A stretch of 64,000 nucleotides of DNA from Pseudanabaena sp. lw0831 (GCF_016584665.1 NZ_BBJB01000056.1:55599-119598); one strand, 5' to 3'. Counted from the first letter of the stretch, positions 17,804 through 27,573 are shown. Notes: generated by a model not told the origin, from the sequence alone. Numbers and translations are program-made.

Positions 17804-18619
17804 GAGTTTCTCTTTGGCAAGTTTCCAGAGATTGTCTAACTCCTCGGCAGTGAAGCTATCGATGGGGCGATCGCTTAATGTCTCAATCACCTCAAGACGC
17901 TGAATAAATTTTTGATTTGTTGATTGCAGAGCCACCGATGGATCGAGATCGTACCAACGCGCCACATTAATTAGGGTGAATAGTAAATCTCCTAGCTCCG
18001 CCTGTTGATTTTCCTTGGATTCATGCTCTAGAGCATGGCGCAACTCATCCAACTCTTCATGAAATTTCGCCCAGACACCATCGGCATTTTCCCACTCAAA
18101 ACCATTCGCTGCTGCTTTTTGAGATATTTTCATGCCAGCAGTTAAGGGCGGCAGCGATCGCGCATAGCGCTTGAGTTTGTAGCTCAGTTTTTGAGTTGTT
18201 GCTAAGTCTTCACCCTTTTCCTCAGCCTTAATCCTCTCCCAGTTCTGATGGATTTCATCCATACTTTCAGTCTTAACATCACCAAATACGTGGGGATGGC
18301 GGCGGATCAGTTTTTGAGCGATCCCTTCTGCAACTTCCGCGATCGCAAATTGATTAGTTTCGCTAGCAATCTGTGACTGCAAAACAACTTGCATTAGCAG
18401 ATCTCCTAACTCTTCAGCGATCGCCTTACTATCACCACTCTGGATTGCATCCACCACCTCATAAGCTTCCTCGATCACATAGGGGATCAAGCTTTCTGGT
18501 GTTTGCTTTAAATCCCAAGGACACCCACCATCAGGCGATCGTAACTTTGCCACCACATCGATTAAATTTTGCATTGCGATCAAGTTCGCCGAAGAATTAA
18601 CAGTTGGATCAAAAGTCAT
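17798..18619 (-). CDS. mazG: Nucleoside triphosphate pyrophosphohydrolase
   Basis: A 273-aa MazG that hydrolyses (d)NTPs to monophosphates and pyrophosphate, cleaning damaged or excess nucleotides. Two MazG repeats are visible. The first has CPWDLKQTPESLIPYVIEEAYEVVDAI and EELGDLLMQVVLQSQIA (metal-binding EExxE...ExxD). The second has FEWENADGVWAKFHEELDELRHALEH with ELGDLLFTLINVARW. Length and the RLRSPDGGCPWD-like N-terminus match the family. It is divergent from the DUF2605 gene. Confidence 0.93.
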   Translation of the reverse strand: MTFDPTVNSSANLIAMQNLIDVVAKLRSPDGGCPWDLKQTPESLIPYVIEEAYEVVDAIQSGDSKAIAEELGDLLMQVVLQSQIASETNQFAIAEVAEGIAQKLIRRHPHVFGDVKTESMDEIHQNWERIKAEEKGEDLATTQKLSYKLKRYARSLPPLTAGMKISQKAAANGFEWENADGVWAKFHEELDELRHALEHESKENQQAELGDLLFTLINVARWYDLDPSVALQSTNQKFIQRLEVIETLSDRPIDSFTAEELDNLWKLAKEKLK

Positions 18620-18732
18620 AATATTTGTTTAATGTTAAGAAAAGTAACGAAATGCTATAATACTGTGTATAAAAAAATATTACTTTTAACACACTATATA
18701 CAGCATCAAATTTGCCGATGGAGATCCGCCCC

Positions 18733-19050
18733 ATGAGTAATACTGCTAGTCCCGATCCTGAAATGCTCAGACAACTTCTTGAGCCATTACTAGAAGATTT
18801 CACGTATTGGTTTAATAGGTCTCAGAAATTACTCTCCAATGAACGCCTAAATTTCTTGCAAGAATCAGATCAGCAAAATTTGCTAGAACGAGTCGAAAAT
18901 GCTCTCAAAGAAGTTGCTGCGGCGAGAGCTTTGTTTCGCGTTACTGGACATCAAGTTGGCGTAGACATGATGACGATGAGACCTTGGCATGAACTACTTA
19001 TGGAGTGTCAAGCCGTAGGGATGCGCTACTATCGTAATCAAGCAATTTAA
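18733..19050 (+). CDS. DUF2605 family protein
   Basis: The 105-aa protein (MLRQLLEPLLEDFTYWFNRS ... ESDQQNLLERVENALKEVAAARALFRVTGHQVGVDM) matches the cyanobacterial DUF2605 family in length and motifs. It is all-helical in appearance and has no signal or membrane segment. I prefer ATG 18733 to the in-frame ATG at 18712. The DUF2973 gene follows, a pairing commonly seen in cyanobacteria. Function unknown. Confidence 0.75.
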   Translation: MSNTASPDPEMLRQLLEPLLEDFTYWFNRSQKLLSNERLNFLQESDQQNLLERVENALKEVAAARALFRVTGHQVGVDMMTMRPWHELLMECQAVGMRYYRNQAI

Positions 19051-19145
19051 AACTTTAATTTTGATTTTGATTTTAATTTTAGCCCCTGATTTTTCCCTTT
19101 AAACCTTAGTTCACTTAATTTACATATTTTTTCAGGAAAGTAGAC

Positions 19146-19424
19146 ATGGTACAGATCCTTTATATACTCGCTTTTACGATCCTCTCCATCTTCGCGATCA
19201 GCAATCTTATTCGCAGTATGATTGCACTTTCCCAAAATGATTCACGAGGCTATCAAGACAATCGTAGTCGTCGCGTAGCTCCTCAATATGCCCATCCTGA
19301 ATTGTGGGATAAAGATGGTAAATATATTGATGAACCATTAATGGTAATTAAATCAATTAACGTTGATGATGCTCGTTCAAGACTTGATGCTTTATACAAC
19401 TCATCACCTAGCGGCGATAAATAA
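19146..19424 (+). CDS. DUF2973 family membrane-anchored protein
   Basis: The 92-aa protein has one N-terminal membrane helix (ILYILAFTILSIFAISNLIRSM) and a soluble tail with the conserved-looking HPELWDKDGKYIDEPLMV and SINVDDARSRLDALYNSSP. This matches the cyanobacterial DUF2973 family. Its partner DUF2605 gene lies 95 bases upstream. Function unknown. A 28-bp-stem palindrome starts seven bases after the stop. Confidence 0.75.
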   Translation: MVQILYILAFTILSIFAISNLIRSMIALSQNDSRGYQDNRSRRVAPQYAHPELWDKDGKYIDEPLMVIKSINVDDARSRLDALYNSSPSGDK

Positions 19425-19430
19425 TCAAAC

Positions 19431-19489
19431 ATAAAACCCATTCATAGAGTTGCGCCGCTTTGCGGCGCAACTCTATGAATGGGTTTTAT
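19431..19489. repeat. Perfect 28-bp hairpin
   Basis: Arms 19431-19458 and 19462-19489 pair without a mismatch around TTT. The base of the stem (TAAAACCCA) and the apex (GC-TTT-GC) are shared with the hairpin at 49519-49575, while the middle is not. Confidence 0.85.
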
Positions 19490-19519
19490 ATAGCTATAAC
19501 TGTTTTTATTGAGATACGA

Positions 19520-19903
19520 ATGACCCACAGTTTATTAGTTTGTACTACCTGTGCCAGTACTTGGCAAAATGGCAAAAAGGTAGGTGTTAGTGGTGGTGAA
19601 ACATTACTAAAAGAGCTTTCTCAATTACATCAAAGCTGGGAATCGCGATCGCAGTTTGAGATTCGCGCTGTTTCCTGCATGAGTGCTTGCAGCCATGCCT
19701 GTGTTGTCACCTTTGCTTCTGAAGGTAAATATTCCTACTTGTTTGGGGACTTGCCCAGTGATGCTGAAAATATGCCGACAACAGCATCAGCTATATTGTC
19801 TTGCGCAGAAATATATCGCGATCGCGCCGATGGAATGCTGTCATGGAAAGAACGTCCCGAACCGCTAAAAAGTGGCGTAATTGCTCGCATACCACCTTTA
19901 TAG
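19520..19903 (+). CDS. DUF1636 family metal-binding protein
   Basis: The 127-aa protein shows CTTCASTW at the N-terminus and VSCMSACSHACVVTF in the middle, the cysteine arrangement of DUF1636 proteins related to thioredoxin-like (2Fe-2S) ferredoxins and often linked to cobalt or iron. ATG 19520 follows the upstream hairpin; earlier in-frame ATGs are inside that hairpin. No cobalamin gene is adjacent, although the window has a B12-dependent nrdJ. A small terminator follows. Confidence 0.75.
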   Translation: MTHSLLVCTTCASTWQNGKKVGVSGGETLLKELSQLHQSWESRSQFEIRAVSCMSACSHACVVTFASEGKYSYLFGDLPSDAENMPTTASAILSCAEIYRDRADGMLSWKERPEPLKSGVIARIPPL

Positions 19904-19931
19904 AAAAAAGAGTGCTTAGCGCTCTCTTTTT
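19904..19931 (+). terminator. Short imperfect terminator
   Basis: A-rich left side, GAGTGC-TTA-GCGCTC stem (one G-T pair) and a T5 run directly after the DUF1636 stop. Confidence 0.7.
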
Positions 19932-19978
19932 GTGATTTTTATAGTGAGAATTGCTGCTAAAAAGCCTTAAGATCAAGG

Positions 19979-20068
19979 TATAGCTGTCGCAGAAAAAATC
20001 AAAAAAAAAGAGAGTTGCGGCGTTTGGCGCCGCAACTCTCTTTTCGCTTTTTGATGGCAACAGCTATA
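19979..20068. repeat. 90-bp hairpin element with TATAGCTGT ends
   Basis: The terminal inverted repeats TATAGCTGT (19979-19987) and ACAGCTATA (20060-20068) enclose a hairpin whose main arms are GAGAGTTGCGGCG and its complement. A related right end occurs at 27651-27662. Confidence 0.75.
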
Positions 20069-20140
20069 ACAAAAGAAATTCTGGTAATGTGGACAAATCT
20101 TTCTACATATTAAAGACAAAACTCAAATTTGTAACACCTC

Positions 20141-21211
20141 ATGCAAGGCACGCTCAGAGAAATTGACGTACATACAATTATCCACCTAATCGAGTTTGGG
20201 CAACGAACTGGAGAGTTGTTGATTGAATCGAGCACAGGAAAATTCTGGTTTTTATTTTTTGATAACGGAGAACTAATCTACGCCACCGATACTGATAGTA
20301 ACTTGACCCGTCTGCGCGATTATTTGCATGGATTAGGTTTAGACCATGCGCTGGATCATTTATCTAGCTCGAAATTGGGGATTAATGTTTTAGAGTATGG
20401 TCAGATTTGGGCGCTCCTAGAAGCCAAAATTCTCACACCTGATCAGGCTAAGTCGATTCTCGAAAGCACAATCCGAGAGGTGCTTTTTGACATTATTGGT
20501 CTCTATCAAGGTACTTTTGTTTTTGAAATTAGTGCCGCACTCACACCAAAGCTAACAAAATTCAAGTTTTCACAGATTAGTGCTGAATATTCGCTACAGC
20601 TTCAGCAGTGGAAGAGATTTTATCCAATTTTACAGTCAATCGATCAATGTCCTGTATTGCTTACTCAGGAGTCTTTACCGCTCTTAAATACTTGGATTGA
20701 TGGTAAGACGACAATCCGTCAGTTATCACGATATGCGGGGCAAGATATTAGTCATATTGGTCAGATGATCTACGATGCGATTTCTTTTGGACAAGTTGCG
20801 ATTACTCCATTAGCTATGAGTGCACCGCAGCAAGTAAAAGTAAAATCGCCCAGAATTTTATGCATTGATGACAGTGTGACAATTTGTCGAGCTGTTGAAT
20901 ATATTCTGCATAATCACGGCTTCCAAGTTATGGCGGTATCTAGTCCTATTAAAGCTTTAAGCTTAATTTTTCAACATAATCCTGATCTGATTTTGTGTGA
21001 TATCACTATGCCAGAGATCGATGGATATGAATTATGTGGAATGCTTCGTAAGTCCAGTGCGTTTGCGAAGGTTCCGATTATTATGCTCACTGGAAAGGAT
21101 GGCTTTATTGATCGCGTCAAAGCGCGGATGGTTGGTGCTACTGAATATCTAACCAAACCGTTTGGGGAAAAGGAGTTACTGACGACGGTAGAGAAATATT
21201 GCAACCGATAA
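20141..21211 (+). CDS. PatA-like response regulator (DUF4388-REC)
   Basis: The 356-aa protein begins MQGTLREIDVHTIIHLIEFGQRTGELLIES, the start of a DUF4388 (PATAN) domain, and ends with a receiver domain at about residues 243-356. The receiver holds the acidic pair in ILCIDDSVT, the phospho-acceptor Asp in LILCDITMPEIDGYE, the Thr in IIMLTGKDG and the Lys in TEYLTKPFG. Such PatA/PixG/TaxP1-type regulators act with CheA-like kinases in phototaxis, motility or heterocyst patterning. A convergent REC-GGDEF-EAL gene follows, but no che cluster is adjacent. Confidence 0.88.
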   Translation: MQGTLREIDVHTIIHLIEFGQRTGELLIESSTGKFWFLFFDNGELIYATDTDSNLTRLRDYLHGLGLDHALDHLSSSKLGINVLEYGQIWALLEAKILTPDQAKSILESTIREVLFDIIGLYQGTFVFEISAALTPKLTKFKFSQISAEYSLQLQQWKRFYPILQSIDQCPVLLTQESLPLLNTWIDGKTTIRQLSRYAGQDISHIGQMIYDAISFGQVAITPLAMSAPQQVKVKSPRILCIDDSVTICRAVEYILHNHGFQVMAVSSPIKALSLIFQHNPDLILCDITMPEIDGYELCGMLRKSSAFAKVPIIMLTGKDGFIDRVKARMVGATEYLTKPFGEKELLTTVEKYCNR

Positions 21212-21260
21212 AGGCGCTGAGATTTACGATAGAAAAAATTTATTGGCTTTTGCAACCCGT

Positions 21261-23018
21261 TCATTTACAAACCGCCACATCCATAAAACCTTGAGCAGCT
21301 ATCAGATTAGTTGCAGCAGTTGCATCAACTGCTGGAGAAAACAGAAAACCCTGCCCATAGTCACAGGAAAGAGATCTCAAAACATTAGTATGTGCTTCTT
21401 TGTCTATGCCTTCGGCAACTACTTTTAGCTTCAACTGATTAGATAGGTTAATAATCATTGAAGTAATTTCTAGACTATTTGAATTAGTATCAATGTCTTT
21501 AATAAAAGAGCGATCAATCTTTAAGGCTGTAATTGGTAGAGATTGGAGATAAGAGAGAGAAGAATAACCTGTACCAAAATCATCAATTGAAATTCCGATA
21601 GAGCGATCCCGCAATTGAGCTAGAACATCGATGGCAGTTTCGATGTTTCCCATTAAGACACTCTCAGTAATCTCTAAATTTAAGCTTTCTCCATTCAAGC
21701 ATGCGGAGCTTAGACTGCGATCGATATCTTCCAATAGCTCTGAATTAATTAATTGCAAACTCGATAGATTAACACTAATGCTGTCAGGACAAATGTCAGG
21801 AAATTGGATTTTCCATCGACCCATCTGCGCACAAGCTTCAAATAAGAGCCAACGCCCTAATGGAATAATTAGTCCCGTTTCTTCTGCTAATGGAATGAAC
21901 TCTAGGGGTGATATCCATCTTTGATTTGGGGTCAGCCACCGTGCCAAAGCTTCAAAGCCTTTAATCTTCCCTGTACTCAGTGAAAAAATCGGCTGATAAT
22001 ATACTAAGATTTGCTTGGATTCTATCGCTTCTTGCAAATTAACTTCAAGGTTTACTCGATGGATAGCCTTCTTTTGCATACTATCATCATAGAAAATCGT
22101 ACGTTCCCTATCATGTCTTGCGTAGTCAAAGGCAGTGTCAGCCGCCCTCAAAAAGTCTTCTGGTTGGCTATCTTCTAAGTCGCTAGTGACAGCCCCTATA
22201 TGCGTCTTTGATGATACGGTAATCTCCGCAAGTTGAACGGGAAGATTGAAAAGTTGATGAAGCTGTTCAATATGATTTTCAATAGTGGATAAATTTTCAA
22301 CATCCTGTAGCAATATCGCAAATTCATTGCTTTCCAATCGGGCCACGACCTTAGATGGAATATCCCAGTTTCCCAATCGATGGGCAATTTCAACTAAGAG
22401 GCGATCTCCAAGTGTATGGCCAAACCCAGACTTAATGATGGGATAGCGTTCTACATCTAGCTTTAATACGGCGAAAGAAATACCTTTTGTTCGCTTTAAT
22501 TCAATGCTTTTAGCGATTTTCTGGATCAGTCCATAGCGATTGCTTAAGCCAGTCAGTTGGTCATAGAATACTAAGCTATGGAGTCGATCTAGAGTTGACT
22601 GAAGCTTTTGCTTTTGTGCTCTCAAATCATGAACAAATGCCAGCGTTTTGTTAATTGTAATTTCTAAGTCTTCAAAATCGATAGGCTTAATCAAAAAGTC
22701 GAAAGCCCCACGATTCATCGCTGTGCGAATGTTCTTCATGTCCCCAAATGCGGAAATAACTACGGCTTTTAGCGGACATTCAAGCTCTGCTAGGTTTGTC
22801 AACAAGGTTAATCCATCCATCTTTGGCATCTGGATATCGGTTAAGATCATGTCAATCGAATTCGATTCCCGTAGAATCTCTAGTGCTTCCACCCCATTTT
22901 GAGCAAACAGAAAACTTATCTCTCCATTCCGAATTCTTTTTCTAAATATTTGCTTAAACAGTCTTTGAATTTCAAACTCATCATCAACGACTAGTACTAA
23001 ATTTATCCCTTCTTTCAT
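21261..23018 (-). CDS. REC-GGDEF-EAL cyclic-di-GMP protein
   Basis: A 585-aa signalling protein. Residues 1-130 are a receiver (VVDDEFEIQ, phospho-acceptor in MILTDIQMPKMDG, Lys in FDFLIKPID). Residues ~150-310 are a GGDEF domain whose signature reads ESNEF, so cyclase activity is doubtful. Residues ~325-580 are an EAL domain with FEALARW, NLEITES, IDDFGTGYSSLSYL and LKIDRSFI intact, so it probably degrades c-di-GMP. The predicted effect is phosphorylation-controlled lowering of c-di-GMP. It lies just downstream of the kinase pseudogene, which may once have been its partner. Confidence 0.9.
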   Translation of the reverse strand: MKEGINLVLVVDDEFEIQRLFKQIFRKRIRNGEISFLFAQNGVEALEILRESNSIDMILTDIQMPKMDGLTLLTNLAELECPLKAVVISAFGDMKNIRTAMNRGAFDFLIKPIDFEDLEITINKTLAFVHDLRAQKQKLQSTLDRLHSLVFYDQLTGLSNRYGLIQKIAKSIELKRTKGISFAVLKLDVERYPIIKSGFGHTLGDRLLVEIAHRLGNWDIPSKVVARLESNEFAILLQDVENLSTIENHIEQLHQLFNLPVQLAEITVSSKTHIGAVTSDLEDSQPEDFLRAADTAFDYARHDRERTIFYDDSMQKKAIHRVNLEVNLQEAIESKQILVYYQPIFSLSTGKIKGFEALARWLTPNQRWISPLEFIPLAEETGLIIPLGRWLLFEACAQMGRWKIQFPDICPDSISVNLSSLQLINSELLEDIDRSLSSACLNGESLNLEITESVLMGNIETAIDVLAQLRDRSIGISIDDFGTGYSSLSYLQSLPITALKIDRSFIKDIDTNSNSLEITSMIINLSNQLKLKVVAEGIDKEAHTNVLRSLSCDYGQGFLFSPAVDATAATNLIAAQGFMDVAVCK

Positions 23019-23092
23019 AGTTGAGTTTTGGTGTAGGTATCCTTAATACCAATGTATGAATTATTCTAATTTGGAATTAGGATCTTGATTTT

Positions 23093-25108
23093 TTAAGTAT
23101 ATCTGTTGGGTATCGTAACAATTATTTCAGTAAATTGGCTAGTATCAGGATTAATCGTTAAAGTGCCTTTATGTTGCTTGACAATTATATCGTGAGTGAG
23201 AGAAAGACCTTACCCAGTAGCATCTCCAGGCGGTTTAGTTGTAAAGAAAGGGTCTAAGATCTTGGTTTGAATCTCTGGAGCAATGCCACAACCATTGTCA
23301 CGAATCCTAATCTCGACGCGATCGCCAAGACCGCGTATCGAAAGGCTGAGCGTGGGATGATAGTTTTCTGCGTCTTTCGAGAAATCCAGAAGATTGTTTT
23401 GATAGCGCATGGCATCACAATCATTATCAATTAGATTAATGAAAGCCCGACTCATGGCTCCCGTGACTAGATCAACTAAATCTAGATCGGTTGTATAGTC
23501 AGTCAGAATTGTGATGTTGAAGTTGCTATCTTGCATTTTTTTACTGTGATACGCCAACTTTAAGGATTGGTCGAGTAAATTATTGATTTGATTCGGCTGC
23601 GGGATTGCCTTTGCATCATCAGTACGGGCATGTTGCATCATGTTGGAGATGATATTTTCAGCTCTTTGGCTATGAGCGCGAATTGTCGTGGCATTTTCTT
23701 GGAGATCGGCGATCAAGGATGTGACAAAATCTGAGGTGTCGATATCTAAAGAAGGAAGCAAAGGCTGAATTGTGTCCAGCAATTCTTGACTCAGTTCGAT
23801 TGCGCCTTTCGCGTAGTTGGTCCCAAAGTTGAGATGGTTGCGAAGTTCGTGGGCGATTCCAGACGTAAGCGTGCCAAGGGAGGCAAGTTTTTCTTGGGCA
23901 ATAATTCGCTCTTGGGCGTTTACAAGTGCGGCAGTTCGTTCTTCAACTCGGAGTTCGAGACTTTTATTTAGTTGAGATAATTCTTGGAGAAGCCGATCGC
24001 GTTCTAGTTCTGCGGATTTGCGATCGCTAATATCTTCAGAAATACAGATTAAATAATCAGGGTTGCCATGCTCATCGAATATAGGTACTTTAATGGTATG
24101 CAGAATTCTGCGACCCAAAGTCAAACTGTCAATTGGTTCTTCAGGAATATCTTCAATTTTACCGAGCGCAAATGATGAACGATCTTTCTGATTAAAGAAA
24201 TCAGATTGCTCTTTTGGGAAAAAATTATAGACTGATTTGCCAAGTGCTTGCTCTTTACTACAACCGAACATGAGTTCGCAGGTATTATTCCACAACAAAA
24301 ATTCGCCAAATCTTTCTTCTTTGCCATTTTTGACAAATAGAGCTACTGGTATATTCTCAATAATTGCTTCTAAAAAGTTACGAGTTTTTAACATTTCCTG
24401 TGTTCTTTCCTGTACACGCTGCTCTAGCTCTGCATTCAATATTTGCAAATCCTCAAACACCTGCATTCTCTCTAGTTCGGCAGATGCCCTCGCCCCAAAG
24501 ATACGTAGTAGTAGTTCCGCCCGTTTTGGATTATCTAAAGGTTCATGATTTAACACACAAATTACCCCGATCTTCTCGCCTGCTGAATTTTGTAAGGCAA
24601 TTCCCATATAACTCTCAACATTCGATCCCACCAACTCGCGGAGAAGAGGAAATTTCTGTTGCACGCCAAAACAGTTATAGATCCCCTCTCGAAAGGCTAA
24701 TTCGCATGGAGTATTGGTACTGTTATAAACTACATTTGCTTGAACTTGATTGTCTGCATACCATGCTAAAGTCGCTAGGTTTCCCCCAACAGTTTGGGTG
24801 ATGAAGACATGGGAAACATCAAGGGCGATCGCAATATGCTTAACTAATTCTGGAAAAAAAATCTTGACCAGTAACAGAAGTAGTACCTTCCAACAAACTT
24901 TGGAGCGCTAATTCTGATTGCTTGCGATCGCTAACATCTCTAACTAAAAGCACAACTTTATCTTCTGTATAGGGGACAATTCTCACCTCTTCGGTTTGAA
25001 TTTTGCCATCCACCGATATCTCTTGCTCGTAAAGTTGAATATCCCCCAGTTTCAAGAGCCTCATGGATCATTTTCATTCTTTGTTCAACTACATTAGGAG
25101 GCAAATCC
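23093..25108 (-). pseudogene. Broken PAS-GAF-PAS sensor histidine kinase
   Basis: Read on the minus strand from the IS1 edge, the remains comprise a PAS end (VVEQRMKMIHEALETG ... LLVRDVSDRKQSE), a GAF domain, a second PAS (NIPVALFVKNGKEERF ... ISEDISDRKSAE), a phospho-acceptor helix with HELRNHLNF and a GHKL ATPase (DNGCGIAPE). Four lesions are visible: one extra C in a C5 run at 25043-25047, one extra A in an A8 run at 24854-24861, an in-frame TAA at 23210-23212 after which the frame resumes with GLSLTHDIIVKQHKG to a stop at 23093, and loss of everything upstream of the IS1 element. The first two could be sequencing errors; together with the others they point to decay. Confidence 0.88.
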
Positions 25109-25155
25109 GGTAATGTTGCAGACTTGTTGAAAGAGGTTAAAATAGAGGGGAAGAA

Positions 25156-25416
25156 ATGATGGTAACAGAAGCAGTTCATTGTCCAACTTGCGGAGGCATA
25201 GATATTTATCGGCACGGATATAGTGCCACAGGTAAAAAGAGGTACATGTGCCGAAACACAGAATGTACACAGAAGACTTTCATAATTGATTACACGAATA
25301 AAGAATATTTACCAAGCGTAAAGCAACAAATTGTGGACATGGCAATGAATGGTAGTGGAATACGAGATACAGGGAGAGTATTGGGTATCAGCCCTACAAC
25401 CGTAATTAAAGAGTTA
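25156..25416 (+). pseudogene. insA: IS1 insA-like zinc-finger/HTH protein, interrupted
   Basis: The protein has the IS1 InsA layout: VHCPTCGGIDIYRHGYSATGKKRYMC with CxxC...CxxxxC zinc-ribbon cysteines and a helix-turn-helix (MNGSGIRDTGRVLGISPTTVIKEL). The coding frame is cut after KEL by the inserted IS. The restored frame would continue through KKTRRGRARQLPLARKA to a stop, with insB reached by a -1 slip on the A-run. Confidence 0.85.
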
Positions 25417-26506
25417 GGACTTACGCAAAGGGAAAAAATGATGTAAAAAGGAAGAATGATTTGAGGAAAAGCAATGACAAAAAAGTTTAGCACGCTAGAT
25501 TATTGTCAGTAACTGCTAAGTAGTCAGATAAACTACACAATCACCAACTTAGCAGACCATATAGAAGGATATAGTCATGACCAGATCAACCGATACCTAA
25601 AAGCGGAGAAACTAACGCCGAAATTGCTATGGCAAAACGTGAAACCAACGATTGTGTCAGATGAAGCCAAGTATATGTACGTGCTGTTTGACGACACAGT
25701 GTTAGACAAACGCCATGCCAAAGAGATTGAGATGGCACAGAGACAATACAGTGGCAACGAGCATGGAGTTGTGCAGGGTATAGGATTGGTCAACTGTATC
25801 TATGTCAATTTCAAACGGCACGAATTTTGGGTGGTAGACTATCGGATTTATGACCCTAATGGTGATGGCAAGAGTAAATTAGACCATGTGTCCGATATGC
25901 TCAAGGGATTAGTCCATAGCAAGCAATTAGCATTTCAGACAGTGTTGATGGATAGTTGGTATGCCACGCAACGACTAATGGCAGAAATTGACAACTTCGG
26001 CAAAATTTATTATTGTCCACTCAAGTCCAATCGTCTAGTCGATGATAGTGGTGGAGTGGAAAAATATAAGCGGATTGACCAACTCGATTGGTCTGAGAAA
26101 GAATTATTGCAGGGAAAATTGATCAAAATCAATAAATTCCCCAAAGATAAAAAGGTGAAGCTATTCTGGGTCACTGTTTCTCCTAGCAGGACAGAATATG
26201 TCGTGACTAACGACTTAACTCAAGATTACACCCCTGAAGTACAAGCTATTTGTTCTATCAGGTGGATTATTGAGGAATTTCATCGGGAAATCAAGCAATT
26301 GACGGGGATTGAGGCTTGTCAATGCCGTAAATCCAGAATTCAGCGTAATCACATCGCCTGTGCCATGTTGGTTTGGCATCATCTGAAGCGTTTGGCTTTT
26401 CAAGCTGGTAACACCATTTACCAACTTAAATCTGGGCTTTTGTCTGATTATTTGCGTTATCAGCTTAAGCATCCTTCTATTTCTATGGCTCTTGCGTAAG
26501 TCCTAA
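25414..26506 (+). mobile_element. IS4/IS701-type insertion sequence nested in IS1
   Basis: The perfect 15-bp terminal inverted repeats are TTAGGACTTACGCAA (25414-25428) and its complement (26492-26506). The flanks share AAGAGTTA (25409-25416 and 26505-26512), so the target duplication is up to 8 bp, depending on where the ends are drawn. It interrupts insA in frame. The encoded DDE transposase has a nonsense codon, so this copy is non-autonomous. Confidence 0.9.
25474..26499 (+). pseudogene. IS4/IS701-type DDE transposase with early nonsense codon
   Basis: From ATG 25474 the frame reads MTKKFSTLDYCQ, then TAA at 25510-25512 (codon 13), then continues LLSSQINYTITNLADH into a full transposase of about 341 codons. 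Motifs include YVLFDDTVLDKRH (first Asp), FQTVLMDSWYATQ (second Asp) and WIIEEFHREIKQLTGIE (Glu with the R/K region), followed by CQCRKSRIQRNHIACAMLVW. A shorter product from an internal start would lack the N-terminal domain. Confidence 0.85.
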
Positions 26507-27000
26507 GAGTTAAAAAAAACAAGAAGAGGTAGAGCCCGTCAATTACCCCTTGCTAGAAAAGCTTGATACCGATGAACTGGACATAGATATTCATCGGGTT
26601 GAAGATGCCGAGATGGACGAAATGTGGAGCTTTGTGGGCAATAAGAAACAACAAAGATGGTTATGCGCCCGCCATTGACCATGCTACGGGAGCAGTTTTG
26701 GCATATGTCCTAGCCCCACATCAAGATAATGCTTTAGGTTCCCTGATGAATCTCTTAATACCTTTTGGGATTACCCGATTTTTTACTGATGCTTGGGGAG
26801 GATATGAACGTATTCTAGACCCTGAAACCCATGTAATCGGAAAGGAAAATACCCAGAAAATTGAACGCAAACATTTAACGCTGAGAACTCGAATTAAACG
26901 ATTAGCCAGAAAGACTATTTGTTTTTCCAAGTCGATTTTGATGCACGATATTGTAATTGGTTTGTTTATTAATCGCTATGAATTTCCATCTCTTTCCTGA
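26507..27000 (+). pseudogene. insB: IS1 insB-like transposase remnant with frameshift
   Basis: In the -1 frame after the A8C run the sequence reads KKQEEVEPVNYPLLEKL ... MDEMWSFVGNKKQQRWL. It then loses frame near 26662-26672, where one extra base breaks the expected W-x-A-I-D-H motif. The other frame continues AIDHATGAVLAYVL, FFTDAWGGYER and KIERKHLTLRTRIKRLARKT, the remaining DDE positions, to the stop at 27000. The transposase is therefore dead even after excising the nested IS. Confidence 0.82.
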
Positions 27001-27089
27001 ATAGCTATTCAAAAACTTTGAAGCATTACCCCCTATTTCTCCTTTTTTAAGATAAATATAGAAAATAACTGCGATTTTCTATATTTGTA

Positions 27090-27548
27090 TTAAAACTGCT
27101 GCTGAAAAATTGTTGGGGCGTTGACCCGAAAAGGCTCTGCACCTAGAGATTTTGGGTCAATGCGCCAACGCTCCTCTATAGTGCTGTACTCAGCAATCTT
27201 CTGATCGCGGCGATTGTGCAATAACACGTTAAAGTTTTGCTTTTGGGCTTCAGTGCCTAGCTTAAATAGAAAACTAAAACGCTGTAAATAATCAGAAGCT
27301 GTCCATCTGGTTGTATTAATCGTGACAATTGCCTGTCTTGATTCTGCATCGATCTCAATATTTTCCACCCAACCTTCTTGTAACCGTTGAGTTTTCCACC
27401 AGAGACTTGGCTCAACAGGTGCTTGAGGGATACTGATTTTCTCCTCGGCAGCAGCCTGCTTAGCGATCGCGAAAGGAGCGATCGCACCAATACTTAGCAC
27501 CAATAAAACATGATTAACAATTCGCCTGTCAGCCATCCTAAACCTCAT
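27090..27548 (-). CDS. Secreted hypothetical protein
   Basis: The 152-aa protein has a signal peptide (NHVLLVLSIGAIAPFAIAKQAAAEE) with a likely cleavage near AAAEE. The mature part is about 120 residues with alternating polar strands (WVENIEIDAESRQAIVTINTTRW, QNFNVLLHNRRDQKIAEYS) and no cysteines. I do not recognise the family; proteins of this type appear as conserved hypotheticals in cyanobacteria. It lies 59 bases right of the IS1 end and was not damaged by it. Confidence 0.6.
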   Translation of the reverse strand: MRFRMADRRIVNHVLLVLSIGAIAPFAIAKQAAAEEKISIPQAPVEPSLWWKTQRLQEGWVENIEIDAESRQAIVTINTTRWTASDYLQRFSFLFKLGTEAQKQNFNVLLHNRRDQKIAEYSTIEERWRIDPKSLGAEPFRVNAPTIFQQQF

Positions 27549-27573
27549 GATGTATTTTTCAGGACTTTAGCCA

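Larger units (their letters stand above)
25109..27030 (+). mobile_element. IS1-family element, interrupted by a second IS
   Basis: The left end GGTAATGTTGCAGACTTG (25109) and the right end, reading ...GAAGCATTACC to 27030, form imperfect inverted repeats like those of IS1 (about 18 of 23 positions agree). After removing the inserted element it would be about 826 bp. It has the two-frame insA/insB organisation with an A8C slip site at 26512-26520. No target duplication flanks it: the bases before 25109 and after 27030 differ, and the interrupted kinase does not resume on the right, so a deletion probably followed insertion. Confidence 0.88.

Noticed and set aside
19460..19519. Earlier start for the DUF1636 gene
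   Set aside because: The extra residues are encoded by the arm of a palindrome and do not match the family N-terminus.
25091..27050. Target-site duplication around the IS1-family element
   Set aside because: The 8-9 bases on each side do not match, and the kinase does not continue on the right, so a later deletion is more likely.
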